Shown here: positions 23,734-35,295 of the stretch, one piece after another
Position numbering within the stretch: the first letter of the stretch is position 1
Layout: the number at the start of each line of letters is the position of its first letter
Assembly (NCBI GenBank): GCA_905182895.1
Contig: CAJJDD010000008.1
Location: forward strand, 1-64,000
Source of the DNA: Flavobacteriales bacterium UBA4466
GTDB taxonomy: Bacteria > Bacteroidota > Bacteroidia > Flavobacteriales_D > Sanyastnellaceae
Length of the DNA stretch: 64,000 nt
Direction: 5' to 3'
Notes under the pieces: generated by a model
What the model was told of the DNA's origin: nothing
Database searches by the model: none
Seen by the model: only the letters and a program-made list of their open reading frames with translations
Translations under genes and position numbers: made by a program

Positions 23734-24298
23734 CCCAGAGTGGTCCGCCTCCGCCTGAATGATCTTAATCTTTATTACGAGTGAAAGTGCTTTCGATGTA
23801 GGCATTGACTTAATTCTTACCTCTGGAAGGTTATGCGCTGAATATGTCTGGTCGTAACAGATACCATGCCTGCCATTCAGTATCTCTTTTGATGCTCATG
23901 AACGAAGAAATAGACTCCATTGAGTTTAAGTTCCAGATGGACAATGCGATTTCCATTAGATATTGCTTTCCAGGCATTAATTCTTAGATAGTAATAAGGA
24001 CATGGTGACTGATAGCCTTTGTTTCTAGAACAATCCTACTAATTATGGCGTCGGCACTGGTAACTGACTGCCGATGGAAATGTAACTTCTCCTTCCCAGT
24101 GCGGTTAACTTCATCTTATTAGAGGATGAAAGAGTTACAGAGGGTATTCAAAGGACACGAAGATTGTGTTTTGTTCAGAGTCTATATTCAATAGTCTCCT
24201 GGGTGCTGAGAATCAGGATGTGATTACGGGTCAAAGAGACGCAGAAAGTGGATATTACATTGGGAGCTAACATAGTAGGGCTTTGGACATATAGCCTT

Positions 24299-25642
24299 TT
24301 GAAAGTACTGATATTCCTCTTCGCCATCCTCGTGTTCTTTAGAAGGACTGAGGTCAGGTAAATACATATTACTTCAGTGACTGGTCTGCAGAAAGTCAGT
24401 GGAATTATAATCCAGCGTTGCAAAGCAAAGAAAAGTTATTTATTTATGTTCCTGTAATCTCTGGTATACATGTTTCTACTGGGCATACGGGATTTGCCTA
24501 TGAAGATGGTATCCAAAATAAAAGCGTAGACTTTTCGAGTTTAATAAATGGCCTAGACCAAAAGAATCATCTGTTAAATGAGATTAATACCACACTTTTC
24601 GCATTGGGAGTGAAGTTTGGAAAAGTTCAATTAAGAACTGGTGTCAGCACTCATCTCGAGTCTAGATTTTCTTATACAAAGGATTTGTTAGAATTGGCAT
24701 GGAAGGGAAACGGTCATCCTGATGTTATAGGCAGAAGACTATCTATGGATGGAACAGGTTTTAGCTCTGTTCTTTACTCAACATTTCTTCTTAGGAGGTT
24801 CTGTGAGTCTGTTAGACGATAAGCTGAATCTGGGAATAAATGGGAAATTCTTCAATGGCCTAGCTACTGTTTACACAGAAAACAGCACTTTCGGTTTAAG
24901 AACTAGTGCAGATGATTATACCGTAACTGTAGATGGAAGTTTTGACTTGAGAACATCAGGGCTAAATACCCTTGGAGATAGCCTTGAATATAACCGATTC
25001 TTACCATTTTCAGCAGAAGGAAATAGAGGGTTTGGAGTTGATTTAGGCTTCACTTATTCACCTGTAGAAAAATTCACATTGGAAGCTTCAGCCACTAATC
25101 TAGGGTCTATTAATTGGAAGCAAGATACCGAAGGGTACAAGCTGAATAATCAAGATATAGCTTACTCAGGATTTGATTTAGATCAGTTTTTATCCGCACC
25201 TGACTCTGCAGAGTCAACTATAGAACAGTTTGCAGACTCCATTACTGATTTATTTATACCAGAAGAAAATTCAGATAATTTTTCTACTAAAATGAACAGG
25301 AATATTTTCCTTGCAGGAACTATAAATTTCAGTAAGAAATCTAAGGCTACTGTTTTTTTCAATAGTAGAAATAGTTTTGGAGAAACATTTAACTCTCTAG
25401 GAGGTATTTACTCCAAGAACTTTGGAAGAACCCTTCAATTAAGAGGTGGGCTTCAGATTTTCAATATGAAAGACATGTTGATTCCTGTTGGTTTCATGAT
25501 AAACGTGGGGCCGGTTCAGCTTGGATTGCATACTGATAATGTAGCATCAGTGATTCAAAGAAAAAAGGCCAAGTATGTATCAGGAATGTTCTCGATAGGA
25601 TTAAGGTTCGGGAAGGACGAAAGAGTGAAAATCACAGATTAA
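24299..25642 (+). CDS. DUF5723-like outer membrane protein, frameshifted
   Basis: Possible TTG start with hydrophobic leader 'KVLIFLFAILVFF'; ORFs 24418-24822 and 24749-25642 continue. Ends 'VGPVQLGLHTDNVASVIQRKKAKYVSGMFSIGLRFGK'. Confidence 0.6.
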
Positions 25643-27672
25643 TTGGGCTATTATAATAGAGAATTAAGTTGGCTATCCTTTAACGAAAGGGTTTTACAGG
25701 AAGCCGAAGATAAATCAGTTCCTCTTACAGAGAGAATGAGATTCTTAGGTATATTCTCTAATAATTTAGATGAGTTTTTTGAAGTTCGCGTAGCTGGGAT
25801 AATTCAACAAGTTGAGATTAGCGATCTAAGACTAAAGCTAAATTCGATGAAGATCCAGCAGACGTTTTAGCAAAAGTAGGAGCTAAAATCAGAACACTTC
25901 AGACTAGGAGGGACGAAGTCTACACAAGGTTAAAAAAGGAATTCAATAAAGAAGGAATAGAAATCATCTCCCATGAGAATATTCCGTCAGAAAACATCGA
26001 AGAATTAAAAGCATTTTTTTATCAGGTACTTCGACCTAAGCTTGTGCCTATAATGCTTGACCAGGTAAACGAATTTCCAAGTCTAGAAGATAAAGAGATT
26101 TATCTATTAGTGAAATTAGAATTAGAAAATGGGGGTATTAATTTTTCGCTCATAGAAATACCTGATTCTATTGATAGATTTTATGTTATAAATTCTTCCA
26201 ATGGAACTTCCAAGGTCATTTATATAGATGACATCATTCGCTTTAAATTGAGTAAACTCTTCAGAACATTAAATTTAAAGCAAGTCAGTTCCTATACCAT
26301 TAAAATCACAAGAGACGCTGAGTTAGATTACGATGATGACTTCAGTAAGGGGGTAATGGAGAAAATGGAGAAGTCCGTAAAAAAGAGAAAAAAAGGGGAT
26401 TATGTACGACTTCTTTATGATAAAGAAATGCCTGAAGATATGGTGGTTTTTCTTAAAAGTAAGCTTAAGATAAAAGGAAAGTCGAACATTATAGCAGGGG
26501 GGAAATATCATAATAAAAAGGATTTGCTTTCGTTCCCTTCGTTTGATAAAGGAAAGCTTTCATTCAGAAAAAAGGAAATACTCAGACATCCAGACTTTAA
26601 GGGAGAACACAGCCTATTTAATGTGATCCTGAAAAAGGATGTGATGATTCATATGCCTTACCAGAGTTTTGATTACATCACTGCTTTTTTACGAGAGGCA
26701 GCCATTGATCCCTTTGTAAAATCTATTAGTATTACACTTTATAGAGTAAGCAAGGATTCCGATATCGTACACGCCTTAATTAATGCCGCTAAAAACGGAA
26801 AAAAGGTAACGGTAGTTATTGAATTACAAGCCAGATTTGACGAAGAAAACAACATCTATTATTCAGACTTACTGAAAGATGCAGGCGCTAGAGTTATATT
26901 CGGTGCTTATTGCTTAAAAGTTCATTCAAAAATAATTTTAATTCAATAACCGTAATTAATTTCTAGGCACATGGGATATCTAGGCACTGGGAACTTTCAT
27001 GAAGGGAACTCTAAAATTTATGAAGACCTAGGAATATTTACAGCCAGTAATCTTATCGTCTCTGATTTAAAAAAGCTATTCAGTCTATTCGAAAATGCCT
27101 TCCAAAGAATAAGGTTCTCGTCTCTTGTCGTTTCGCCATTTGACACTAGAATTAAATTTTCTGAGCTTATTCTAAACGAGATACTTCATGCGCAGCGAGG
27201 CAAAGAAGCATACATTAATTTAAAATTAAACAACCTTGTAGATAAACAAATGATAAATCTGCTTTATCAAGCCAGCAAGTCTGGAGTAAAAATAAAGCTA
27301 ACAGTACGTGGGATTTGCTGTCTAATTCCTGGGAAAGCAGGGCTCAGTGAAAATATAGAAGTTCGAAGCATCGTAGGACGTTATCTTGAACATAGCAGAG
27401 TTATTGAGTTTGGTAACGCTGGAAATCCCCTTATATACATCTCCTCTGCAGATTGGATGGGGCGTAACTTAGATAAGAGGATTGAGGTTAGTATGCCAGT
27501 GTTAGACAAGAAGCTTATTTCGGAGTTGAGGTCTTATTTTGCGTTGCAATGGTCAGATAACCAAAAGTCAAGAATTATAGATGTAGACCAAACCAACCCT
27601 TACTTCATAGAAGGAGAGGCCAAGATAGATGCTCAGCAGGTGAGGTATAATGAACTAAAAGAATTATTATGA
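25643..27672 (+). CDS. ppk1: Polyphosphate kinase 1, split by frameshifts
   Basis: '[47 protein letters not shown]', '[66 protein letters not shown]' and '[22 protein letters not shown]'. Confidence 0.95.
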
Positions 27673-28565
27673 GATTAGCAGCTATAGATATAGGGTCCAA
27701 TGCCATAAGATTATTAATAGAAGAGGTGATAAGAACAGAAAGTCAAAATTATGTTCGAAAGATATCCTTAACAAGAGTCCCTTTGAGGCTAGGAGAAGAT
27801 TCATTCAGCGTAGGGAAGATTACCACTAAAAAGACAAATCAATTAGTTCGAACCATGGAAGCTTTTTGGAATCTGATGGATGTTCATGAAGTCTCCGATT
27901 TTAGAGCTTGTGCCACATCGGCTATGAGAGAAGCTTCTAATGGAGTTAGTGTGGCAGAAATAGTCAGGTTAAGAACCAATGTAGATATCGAAATTATCTC
28001 AGGTACAGAAGAGGCTTCATTGCTCTTTTCTAACTTCAAAGACTCTAGGCATATAGAGGCTCTAAAATCCTATCTCTACATAGATTTAGGTGGCGGAAGT
28101 ACAGAGATTACACTTATAGAAAAGGGAAAAAGAACCGCAGCTAAATCATTTAAAATAGGAACGGTAAGAGGATTAAATAGGTCTAATATTGAGTCTATAT
28201 GGGAAGAGTTAGAGGACTGGTTGATAGAGAATAAAATTAGAGAAAAGAAGCTTATAGGGATTGGAACTGGAGGAAACATAAACAGATTACATAAAGAGTC
28301 TGGTTTAAAATCGGTTGAAAATCTAGAATTGGCTGTATTAGAAAACACCCATGATTACCTCGCTAGCTACACCTATGAGGAACGAATTAGTAAATTAGGC
28401 CTAAAACCTGATAGGGCAGATGTAATAGTAATAGCCGCAGAAATTTACACGAGAATTATGAAGTCGGCATTAGTTGACGAAATCAAGGTGCCTAAAGTCG
28501 GTTTGTCAGACGGGATAATACTGGAGTTATATAAAAATTGGGAGAACAAAATCTTTAATGAATGA
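27669..28565 (+). CDS. ppx: Ppx/GppA-family exopolyphosphatase
   Basis: 'AAIDIGSNAIRLLIEEV', 'ACATSAMREASNG', 'YIDLGGGSTEI'; overlaps the ppk1 end by 4 nt. Confidence 0.88.
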   Translation: MRLAAIDIGSNAIRLLIEEVIRTESQNYVRKISLTRVPLRLGEDSFSVGKITTKKTNQLVRTMEAFWNLMDVHEVSDFRACATSAMREASNGVSVAEIVRLRTNVDIEIISGTEEASLLFSNFKDSRHIEALKSYLYIDLGGGSTEITLIEKGKRTAAKSFKIGTVRGLNRSNIESIWEELEDWLIENKIREKKLIGIGTGGNINRLHKESGLKSVENLELAVLENTHDYLASYTYEERISKLGLKPDRADVIVIAAEIYTRIMKSALVDEIKVPKVGLSDGIILELYKNWENKIFNE

Positions 28566-28598
28566 AGATGATATTATTTACAGAGTTTTTTTAAAGGT

Positions 28599-30047
28599 CT
28601 AGTTGAAATTTTCGTTCATCCATTTCTCCAGCTTGAAAGCTCTGTCTGGCTTCAGTAATAATTCACCTTTAGAGTCTAAAAGGAACATCACTGGAGTAGT
28701 TGCAATTCGGTAATCCCTAGCTACATCACTTTGCCATCCTTCCAGTTGACTTACGTTGATCCAGTTACACTGTTTCGCTTTTATTCCGTTCAGCCATGCA
28801 TTCCTTTCCATGTCTACAGAGACTCCTATTATCTCGAATCCTTTAGCTTTGTGAGCATCATATATTTTCTTGATTACTGGCATCTCTTGTTCACACTTGT
28901 GACACCAGGAAGCCCAAAACATAACTAGAGTTAGATCATTTTTAGCTGCCACCGTTCTTAGGTTTACGCTTTTTCCGTTTTCATCCAAAATGGTAAAATC
29001 TGCAGGGGTATTTCCAATTTTAAGACTCTTTAAATCCTGTTTCCTGCGCTTCATAATATTGGCTACATCTGAATCACTACAAGCATTATCGTTCAAATAA
29101 TTATCAGCTATATAGAATGCCTCATCTTCCATTCCGCTTGTGTAAAATCCTTCCATCATAGTAAACAGCATGAAGTATTTGACCTTATCGTTAACCGATG
29201 CTTTATCTTGAATTTCATCAGCAGCATTGTAAAATCCATTCTCTCTATCCTTACTAGCATGAATCCTCATGTAATCTTGTATCCTATCATTAAGGGCCAT
29301 ACTTCTCACTAAAGACTCATCAGAGAAGTCGATGTCCTTCCAGTAATTTCCTTGGTCAAATCTATTCGGGCTCTGCATTCTTCTAATCATCTTAGCGAAG
29401 AATGTATTCGGATAACTTTCAGCCATAGCGTCTTGCTGAACTTTAAGCGTTTTTTCTTGCTCATAAATTAATTTCAGTTTAACATCTGTAGATGCCTTCA
29501 TCCCTCTGATTTTTTTCAGTTCAGCCTTGTGCTTATTTGAGGCGCTCTTATGTTCTGTAAGCGCCTTATTTTCCTCTGAATTCGTTATTTTAATTGTTCT
29601 CTCTATATTGAAAGCATTTCCAGAAAGGTTAATGCTCTTTTCATTGGGATTTAGAATGAATTCACCTAGCTGATATTTTTTAAACCCAATTTTATGAACA
29701 CCTATTTTGGCATCCTTGAGGTTCAGGGTGAAAGCCCCGTTTTTTACTATAGTACTGTCTAAGATGAAAATATCTTTTCCCTCAGTTTCATAAATTCTCA
29801 CAAGTTTTCCTTCCACAGTGGCTCCATTGGTAATAGTTCCATTAATAGTGAAATCACCTGAAATATCTCCTATTTCATTTTTATCTGTGTAATCAATAGA
29901 TGAAGATTTAGAAACTTGCGAAGAAGAAGTATCCTCTGCATTTTTAGTAGAAATTGATTTCTCATCATTCGAGGCATCAGAAGCTGCAGATTCGCAGCCC
30001 GCGGCCGTTAATAAGAATAAAGTTAGAAAGCTAAAAAGTATTTTCAT
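28599..30047 (-). CDS. TlpA/ResA-like thioredoxin-fold lipoprotein
   Basis: 'TPADFTILDENGKSVNLRTVAAKNDLTLVMFWASWCHKCEQEMPVIKKIYDAHKAKGFEIIGVSVD' with CxxC and a lipoprotein signal. Confidence 0.88.
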   Translation of the reverse strand: MKILFSFLTLFLLTAAGCESAASDASNDEKSISTKNAEDTSSSQVSKSSSIDYTDKNEIGDISGDFTINGTITNGATVEGKLVRIYETEGKDIFILDSTIVKNGAFTLNLKDAKIGVHKIGFKKYQLGEFILNPNEKSINLSGNAFNIERTIKITNSEENKALTEHKSASNKHKAELKKIRGMKASTDVKLKLIYEQEKTLKVQQDAMAESYPNTFFAKMIRRMQSPNRFDQGNYWKDIDFSDESLVRSMALNDRIQDYMRIHASKDRENGFYNAADEIQDKASVNDKVKYFMLFTMMEGFYTSGMEDEAFYIADNYLNDNACSDSDVANIMKRRKQDLKSLKIGNTPADFTILDENGKSVNLRTVAAKNDLTLVMFWASWCHKCEQEMPVIKKIYDAHKAKGFEIIGVSVDMERNAWLNGIKAKQCNWINVSQLEGWQSDVARDYRIATTPVMFLLDSKGELLLKPDRAFKLEKWMNENFN

Positions 30048-30134
30048 TTCGTGCTATTTTTGATGTACAAATATACAAAGTAGGTTAGGCTCATTCAAGG
30101 TTTAACAGTTCTCTAACAAAAATAAGATTAACTA

Positions 30135-30692
30135 TTGGAAATTTCTCAAGTATTAAATACCCTTCAGTTAACAGAAATTCCGCCAAAGGATGTTTTAGAA
30201 GAGATAGTCGAAGACCATATATTTCAGTTGCGTGATTATTTTCTTCGAAACCCTGTAGTTAAACAGCTTTACGCTGCTAGGATTAGAAAGCTGAATAGGC
30301 TTTTCGAAATACAAGAGCAATACATAAACAACAAAGAGCATAAATCTTTAGATGTATATGAGGATATTAAGTTGATCGGTTCAGATTTCCTTGACCTATT
30401 GAAGGACTTCGAGAAAAACCAATCTATTTTGAGAGGTCAGCTAGCATCCACTTTATGCATTAGACGGCTTATAAAAACAGTAGAAACATTAATCCAGCTG
30501 CAGCAGGAGTATGAACTGCAATTTAAATTAATCTTTGAAAAAAAATTCTCTGGGTTTAGCGATTTAGTGCCAGTTAAGTTATCCGAGCATCTAGCTACTG
30601 GAGAGGTCATTCGTTTTCTTCAGCAGAAAGATTTAGAGGCTGCTAGGCCTTTAATAGAAAAAGAATATTCCAGAATTTTACTCATACCTTAG
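30135..30692 (+). CDS. Hypothetical protein
   Basis: Open 185-aa frame with apparent TTG start; convergent 15-bp overlap with the downstream gene. Confidence 0.55.
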   Translation: MEISQVLNTLQLTEIPPKDVLEEIVEDHIFQLRDYFLRNPVVKQLYAARIRKLNRLFEIQEQYINNKEHKSLDVYEDIKLIGSDFLDLLKDFEKNQSILRGQLASTLCIRRLIKTVETLIQLQQEYELQFKLIFEKKFSGFSDLVPVKLSEHLATGEVIRFLQQKDLEAARPLIEKEYSRILLIP

Positions 30693-31913
30693 AGCATCTA
30701 TAGGGTCAAGTTCAGACGCTTTTTTAGCAGGGTAATATCCGCTAACTACACTAACCACAAAACAAAGAGCGACACCTATAAAAAGCCACATCCATGGCAC
30801 TGTAAAACCTGTGCTTAAGAAAAGAGCAGTTATATTTCCGAATAACACCCCGAAAACTATTCCTACTATACCTCCTATTTGACCTATGATTATAGCCTCG
30901 ATTAAAAACTGCTGCTTAATTAAAGAAGCACTGGCTCCTATAGCTTTTCTCACTCCTATTTCTTTAGTTCTTTCGGTTACTGAAACCAACATGATATTCA
31001 TTAACCCTATGCCGGCCCCCAAGAGAGTTATAAAGCCCAGGACAGTGGCAGCCACGGTGACATTACTCAGGTTTTCTATAACCATATTTGCAGTACTATC
31101 GGCTTTGTTAATTTGAAAGGACTCTTCGCTAATGCCGTCTTTTCTAATAAGTTTCATGTTGCCCATAGCCACTTGGATGGCGTCATCTAGCTCTCTCGGG
31201 TCAGTCACCATCACATTTGTTCTGTACTCTGTAGATTTAGTTTCGTATGATTTTCTAGTAACGCTTACAGGAATTAGACATTGATTGTCACCACTTAAAT
31301 TCAGAGTATTTCCCTTAGAGGCCAAAATTCCTATGACAGTGAACTTTCGAGAGTCTATAGATATGTGGGAGCCGACAGCTGTTTCAGGGTTTGTAAATAG
31401 CTTTTTCACTATATCTGAGCCCATCACTACTACATTGTTCCCTAAAGAAATTTCAGTCCTAGAAAAATTCCTACCAGATTCTATAGAGTAGCCAGAGAGT
31501 TCTAAATAATTCTCATCTACTCCATTAACCATTACGTTAGGGTTTGTTAATTCAGAAAGGTGTTTAACCGTAGCTCCAAATTTGGCCATGGCTGTAATGC
31601 TTACTAGATCTTCCCTAGGATATTCTCGTTTGAATTCTTTGGCTTCAGAGTAGCTAATATCGGTATACTTTTTATTGACTTGACCTCTTCGTCTTCCTCT
31701 GGTGTTATTTGCTTTAATAATAAATGTATTGGTGCCTAGAGAGGTGAATTCACTGCTTATTTTCTTCTCTAGTGCAGTGGTGGCAGTGATTATGCTTATT
31801 AAAGCCGTGATACCTATCGCTATAATAAGAACTGTAAGAGTAGTCCTTAGAAGTTGTGCTCTCACCGACTTAATAGCCACATTTATATTCTCGATAACTG
31901 CTTTTCTTTTCAC
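30678..31913 (-). CDS. ABC transporter permease, MacB/FtsX family
   Basis: 'LRTTLTVLIIAIGITALISIITAT', 'VTERTKEIGVRKAIGASASLIKQQFLIEAIIIGQIGGIVGI', 'PAKKASELDPIDALRYE'. Confidence 0.93.
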   Translation of the reverse strand: MKRKAVIENINVAIKSVRAQLLRTTLTVLIIAIGITALISIITATTALEKKISSEFTSLGTNTFIIKANNTRGRRRGQVNKKYTDISYSEAKEFKREYPREDLVSITAMAKFGATVKHLSELTNPNVMVNGVDENYLELSGYSIESGRNFSRTEISLGNNVVVMGSDIVKKLFTNPETAVGSHISIDSRKFTVIGILASKGNTLNLSGDNQCLIPVSVTRKSYETKSTEYRTNVMVTDPRELDDAIQVAMGNMKLIRKDGISEESFQINKADSTANMVIENLSNVTVAATVLGFITLLGAGIGLMNIMLVSVTERTKEIGVRKAIGASASLIKQQFLIEAIIIGQIGGIVGIVFGVLFGNITALFLSTGFTVPWMWLFIGVALCFVVSVVSGYYPAKKASELDPIDALRYE

Positions 31914-32113
31914 AAGAGTAAAATTAAGGTTTGATCACATAGACCAAAGTGAATAAAGCATAAGATTTCGGCTAAGAAATAGATGAGTAAATCTTCGTTT
32001 TTTTTCGAGAAACTAGAACTTTGAAAACTCCGTGTATTAAATACACGGTATAAGGGTTTGTTTATTAACTCATTAAGAGATTGCGTTGCAACACTGAATT
32101 CCATAGTAATGAG

Positions 32114-32121
32114 TACTTTTG
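32114..32121 (+). promoter_or_regulatory. Candidate -7 box TACTTTTG of aconitase gene
   Basis: TAnnTTTG match 22 nt before the ATG at 32144. Confidence 0.5.
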
Positions 32122-32143
32122 AGCACCGATAAAATTTAACAGA

Positions 32144-34465
32144 ATGGCATTTGACATAGATATGATAAAAGCGGTCTATGACCGTTACCCTAGTAGAGTA
32201 GCAGCAGCGAGAAAAGCTGTTGGAAAACCGCTGACTCTCTCAGAAAAAATTCTGTATTCCCATCTTTGGGATGGAGACGCTAGTACCGTTTTTCAGAGAG
32301 GTAAATCATATGTAGATTTTGCTCCAGACCGCGTAGCAATGCAGGATGCTACAGCTCAAATGGCACTTATGCAATTCATGCAAGCAGGAAAGAAAAAGGT
32401 TTCTGTTCCTTCTACAGTGCACTTGGATCACTTGATTCAAGCTAAAATGGGAGCAGATAAAGATCTTCAGAATGCAATTAATCAGTCTAGTGAAGTATTT
32501 AACTTCTTAGAGTCTGCATCTAATAAATACGGGATAGGATTCTGGAAGCCCGGAGCAGGAATCATTCACCAAGTAGTTCTAGAAAATTACGCATTCCCCG
32601 GAGGAATGATGATAGGTACTGATTCTCATACAGTAAATGCAGGAGGACTTGGTATGGTAGCCATCGGAGTAGGTGGAGCAGATGCCGTAGATGTAATGGC
32701 AGGAATGGCTTGGGAGCTTAAATTTCCTAAACTAATAGGAATTAAGCTAACAGGAAAACTTAGCGGATGGACAGCTTCCAAAGATGTAATCCTTAAAGTA
32801 GCAGGTATTTTAACTGCTAAAGGTGGAACAGATGCTATCGTAGAATACTTCGGAGAAGGAGCTATAGGATTATCTGGAACAGGAAAAGGAACTATCTGTA
32901 ACATGGGAGCAGAAATAGGAGCTACTACTTCTACTTTCGGTTATGATGATTCTATGGAAAGATACCTAAGAGCTACAGGACGTGACGAGGTGGCAGATGC
33001 TGCTAATGGAATTAGAGAACATTTAACAGGAGACCCAGAAGTATATGCTAATCCAGACGAGTACTTTGATCAGGTAATAGAAATTAATTTAGATGATTTA
33101 AAGCCACACCTAAACGGACCGTTTACTCCAGATTTAGCTACACCAGTTAATGAAATGAAACAAAAGGCTAAAACTGAAGGCTGGCCTTTAGATGTAGAGT
33201 GGGCGTTGATTGGCTCGTGTACCAACTCCTCTTATGAAGATTTATCTAGGGCAGCTTCTATTGCTGAAGATGCAGCTAGATCAAGGGACTTAAACCTAAA
33301 AGCTAACATTAGGAATTAACCCTGGTTCGGAGCAAGTAAGATATACAGCTGCTAGAGATGGTCTTTTGAACATATTTGAAGATTTAGATGCCACTATTTT
33401 CACTAACGCCTGTGGTCCATGCATAGGTCAGTGGGCTAGATACAGTGACCCTAAAAATGCTCCTAAAAACAGCATCGTTCACTCGTTTAACAGAAACTTT
33501 GCAAAGCGAGCAGACGGAAACCCGAACACACACGCATTTGTGTCATCACCAGAAATGGTAGCAGCTATAGCTATTAGCGGAAGATTAGACTTTAACCCAC
33601 TTACCGATACATTAGTAAATAAGGATGGGGAGGAAGTAAAGTTAGATGAGCCTACCGGTTTTGAGCTTCCGCCTAAAGGATTTGATGTTGAAGATAATGG
33701 TTATATAGAGCCCGCTGCAGATGGGTCTCAAGTGCAGATTGTAGTAAAAGATGACTCTGAAAGATTGCAGGTTTTAAGTCCATTTAAGCCATGGAATGGT
33801 GAGAATATAACAGGAATGAAACTGCTAATTAAAGCACATGGAAAATGTACCACAGACCACATTTCTATGGCAGGTCCATGGTTAAGGTATAGAGGACATT
33901 TAGATAATATTTCTAATAACTGTCTGATAGGAGCTGTGAATGCATTTAATATGGAGACAAACAAGGTAAAGAGCCAGTTAACAGGTGAGTACGGTGAGGT
34001 TCCAGCTACAGCGAGAGGATATAAGGCAGACGGGGTTTCTACTGTTGTAGTGGGAGATCATAACTATGGTGAAGGTTCTTCTAGAGAGCATGCTGCGATG
34101 GAGCCAAGACACTTAGGTGTTATGGTAGTTGTAGTAAAGTCTTTTGCTAGAATTCATGAAACAAACTTAAGAAGCAGGGAATGTTAGGTTTAACATTTTC
34201 TACCGAGACTGATTACGATTTAATTCAGGAAGACGATACGCTTAATTTCTTAGATCTTAACACATTCACGGCAGGGAAACAGTTAACGCTAGAGGCAGTT
34301 CATAAAGATGGATCTAAAAATGAAATCAAGTTAAACCATACTTACAATGAATCTCAGATAGAATGGTTCAAAGAAGGTTCAGCGCTTAACTTAATAAGAA
34401 AGAATGAATTTCTTAATTACAGGGAAATTTCCAACATGAAGAACATTATTAATCTCTTTTTTTGA
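32144..34465 (+). CDS. Aconitate hydratase, frameshifted near 33.3 and 34.18 kb
   Basis: 'HLDHLIQAK', '[58 protein letters not shown]', '[15 protein letters not shown]', '[12 protein letters not shown]', '[22 protein letters not shown]', '[14 protein letters not shown]'. Confidence 0.95.
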
Positions 34466-34787
34466 TTTAAAAGAATCGCTAAGTTTTATCCAGGCATTAA
34501 AATTTGTTTTTTCAAATAATAAAGAATCATTTACACTTAGAGATTATTCAAAGTAGAAAAAAAGGAAGAGTTTATTTTACACATGAACCACAATCAGCCG
34601 GGGATATTCTATTCGCTGTCAATCCCATACTGCTATGAGATTAAAAAAAACACGTCAAAACCTGAAGTTGCCATGTTCTCAATTCGGGAAAGAGATGTTT
34701 TTATCACCTGCGCTTGGCTAGTTTTCAGGAATTTAGAATGTTAAAACAGAGAGGTGTTTTGTAATAGTAAAGGAAAAATCATAGGCT

Positions 34788-35171
34788 TTAGTTAATCGAA
34801 GTCTTGCTGACTAACACTCCTCTTGTATAGATGTACTCGGTGTGCTTGTCACCTAATTTATCATAGTCATACATGGTGCCTTCTTCAAGACCATTTTGAT
34901 AAAACTCTTGAGATTTCATTGAACCGTTCTCCCAGTAATAGGTCCAAAAGCCGTGCTCTACTCCACTCTCATAACTTCCTTCATAGTCTAACTGACCATT
35001 CTTATAGAATACTTGTTCTTTAAGAATTTCTTGACTTCCGGATTCTAGAAAATACACTACCATGGGGTTTCCATTCGGCCAAGAACGAGCGAGGTATTCA
35101 TTTTGAGCACTAATATCATTAGTAATGATACTGATAATGAAGATGAAAGATATGTTTAAAATGGTTTTCAT
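34788..35171 (-). CDS. MORN-repeat/YwqK-like secreted protein
   Basis: 'YKNGQLDYEGSYESGVEHGFWTYYWENGSMKSQEFYQNGLEEGTMYDYD'. Confidence 0.75.
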   Translation of the reverse strand: MKTILNISFIFIISIITNDISAQNEYLARSWPNGNPMVVYFLESGSQEILKEQVFYKNGQLDYEGSYESGVEHGFWTYYWENGSMKSQEFYQNGLEEGTMYDYDKLGDKHTEYIYTRGVLVSKTSIN

Positions 35172-35295
35172 AAGTGTAATGTGCTTGGATACGTCAGTTT
35201 TTCTAAAGCGGTTACCAAAAACACGCCAAACTTTTTATCTGATCTCTAAGCAACTAAAATAGAGGAGCTACGTAAAAGATAAATCACACAAGCTA

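Noticed and set aside
33495-33505. Other TTGCAA sites (1853, 28699, 33499, 56664, 62281) as members of the iterated motif
   Set aside because: They lack the adjoining GCG/CGC and fit chance occurrence of a hexamer.
34788-35171. Toxin-antitoxin system suggested by YwqK-type annotation habits
   Set aside because: The protein is a MORN-like repeat with a signal peptide and no partner toxin gene nearby.
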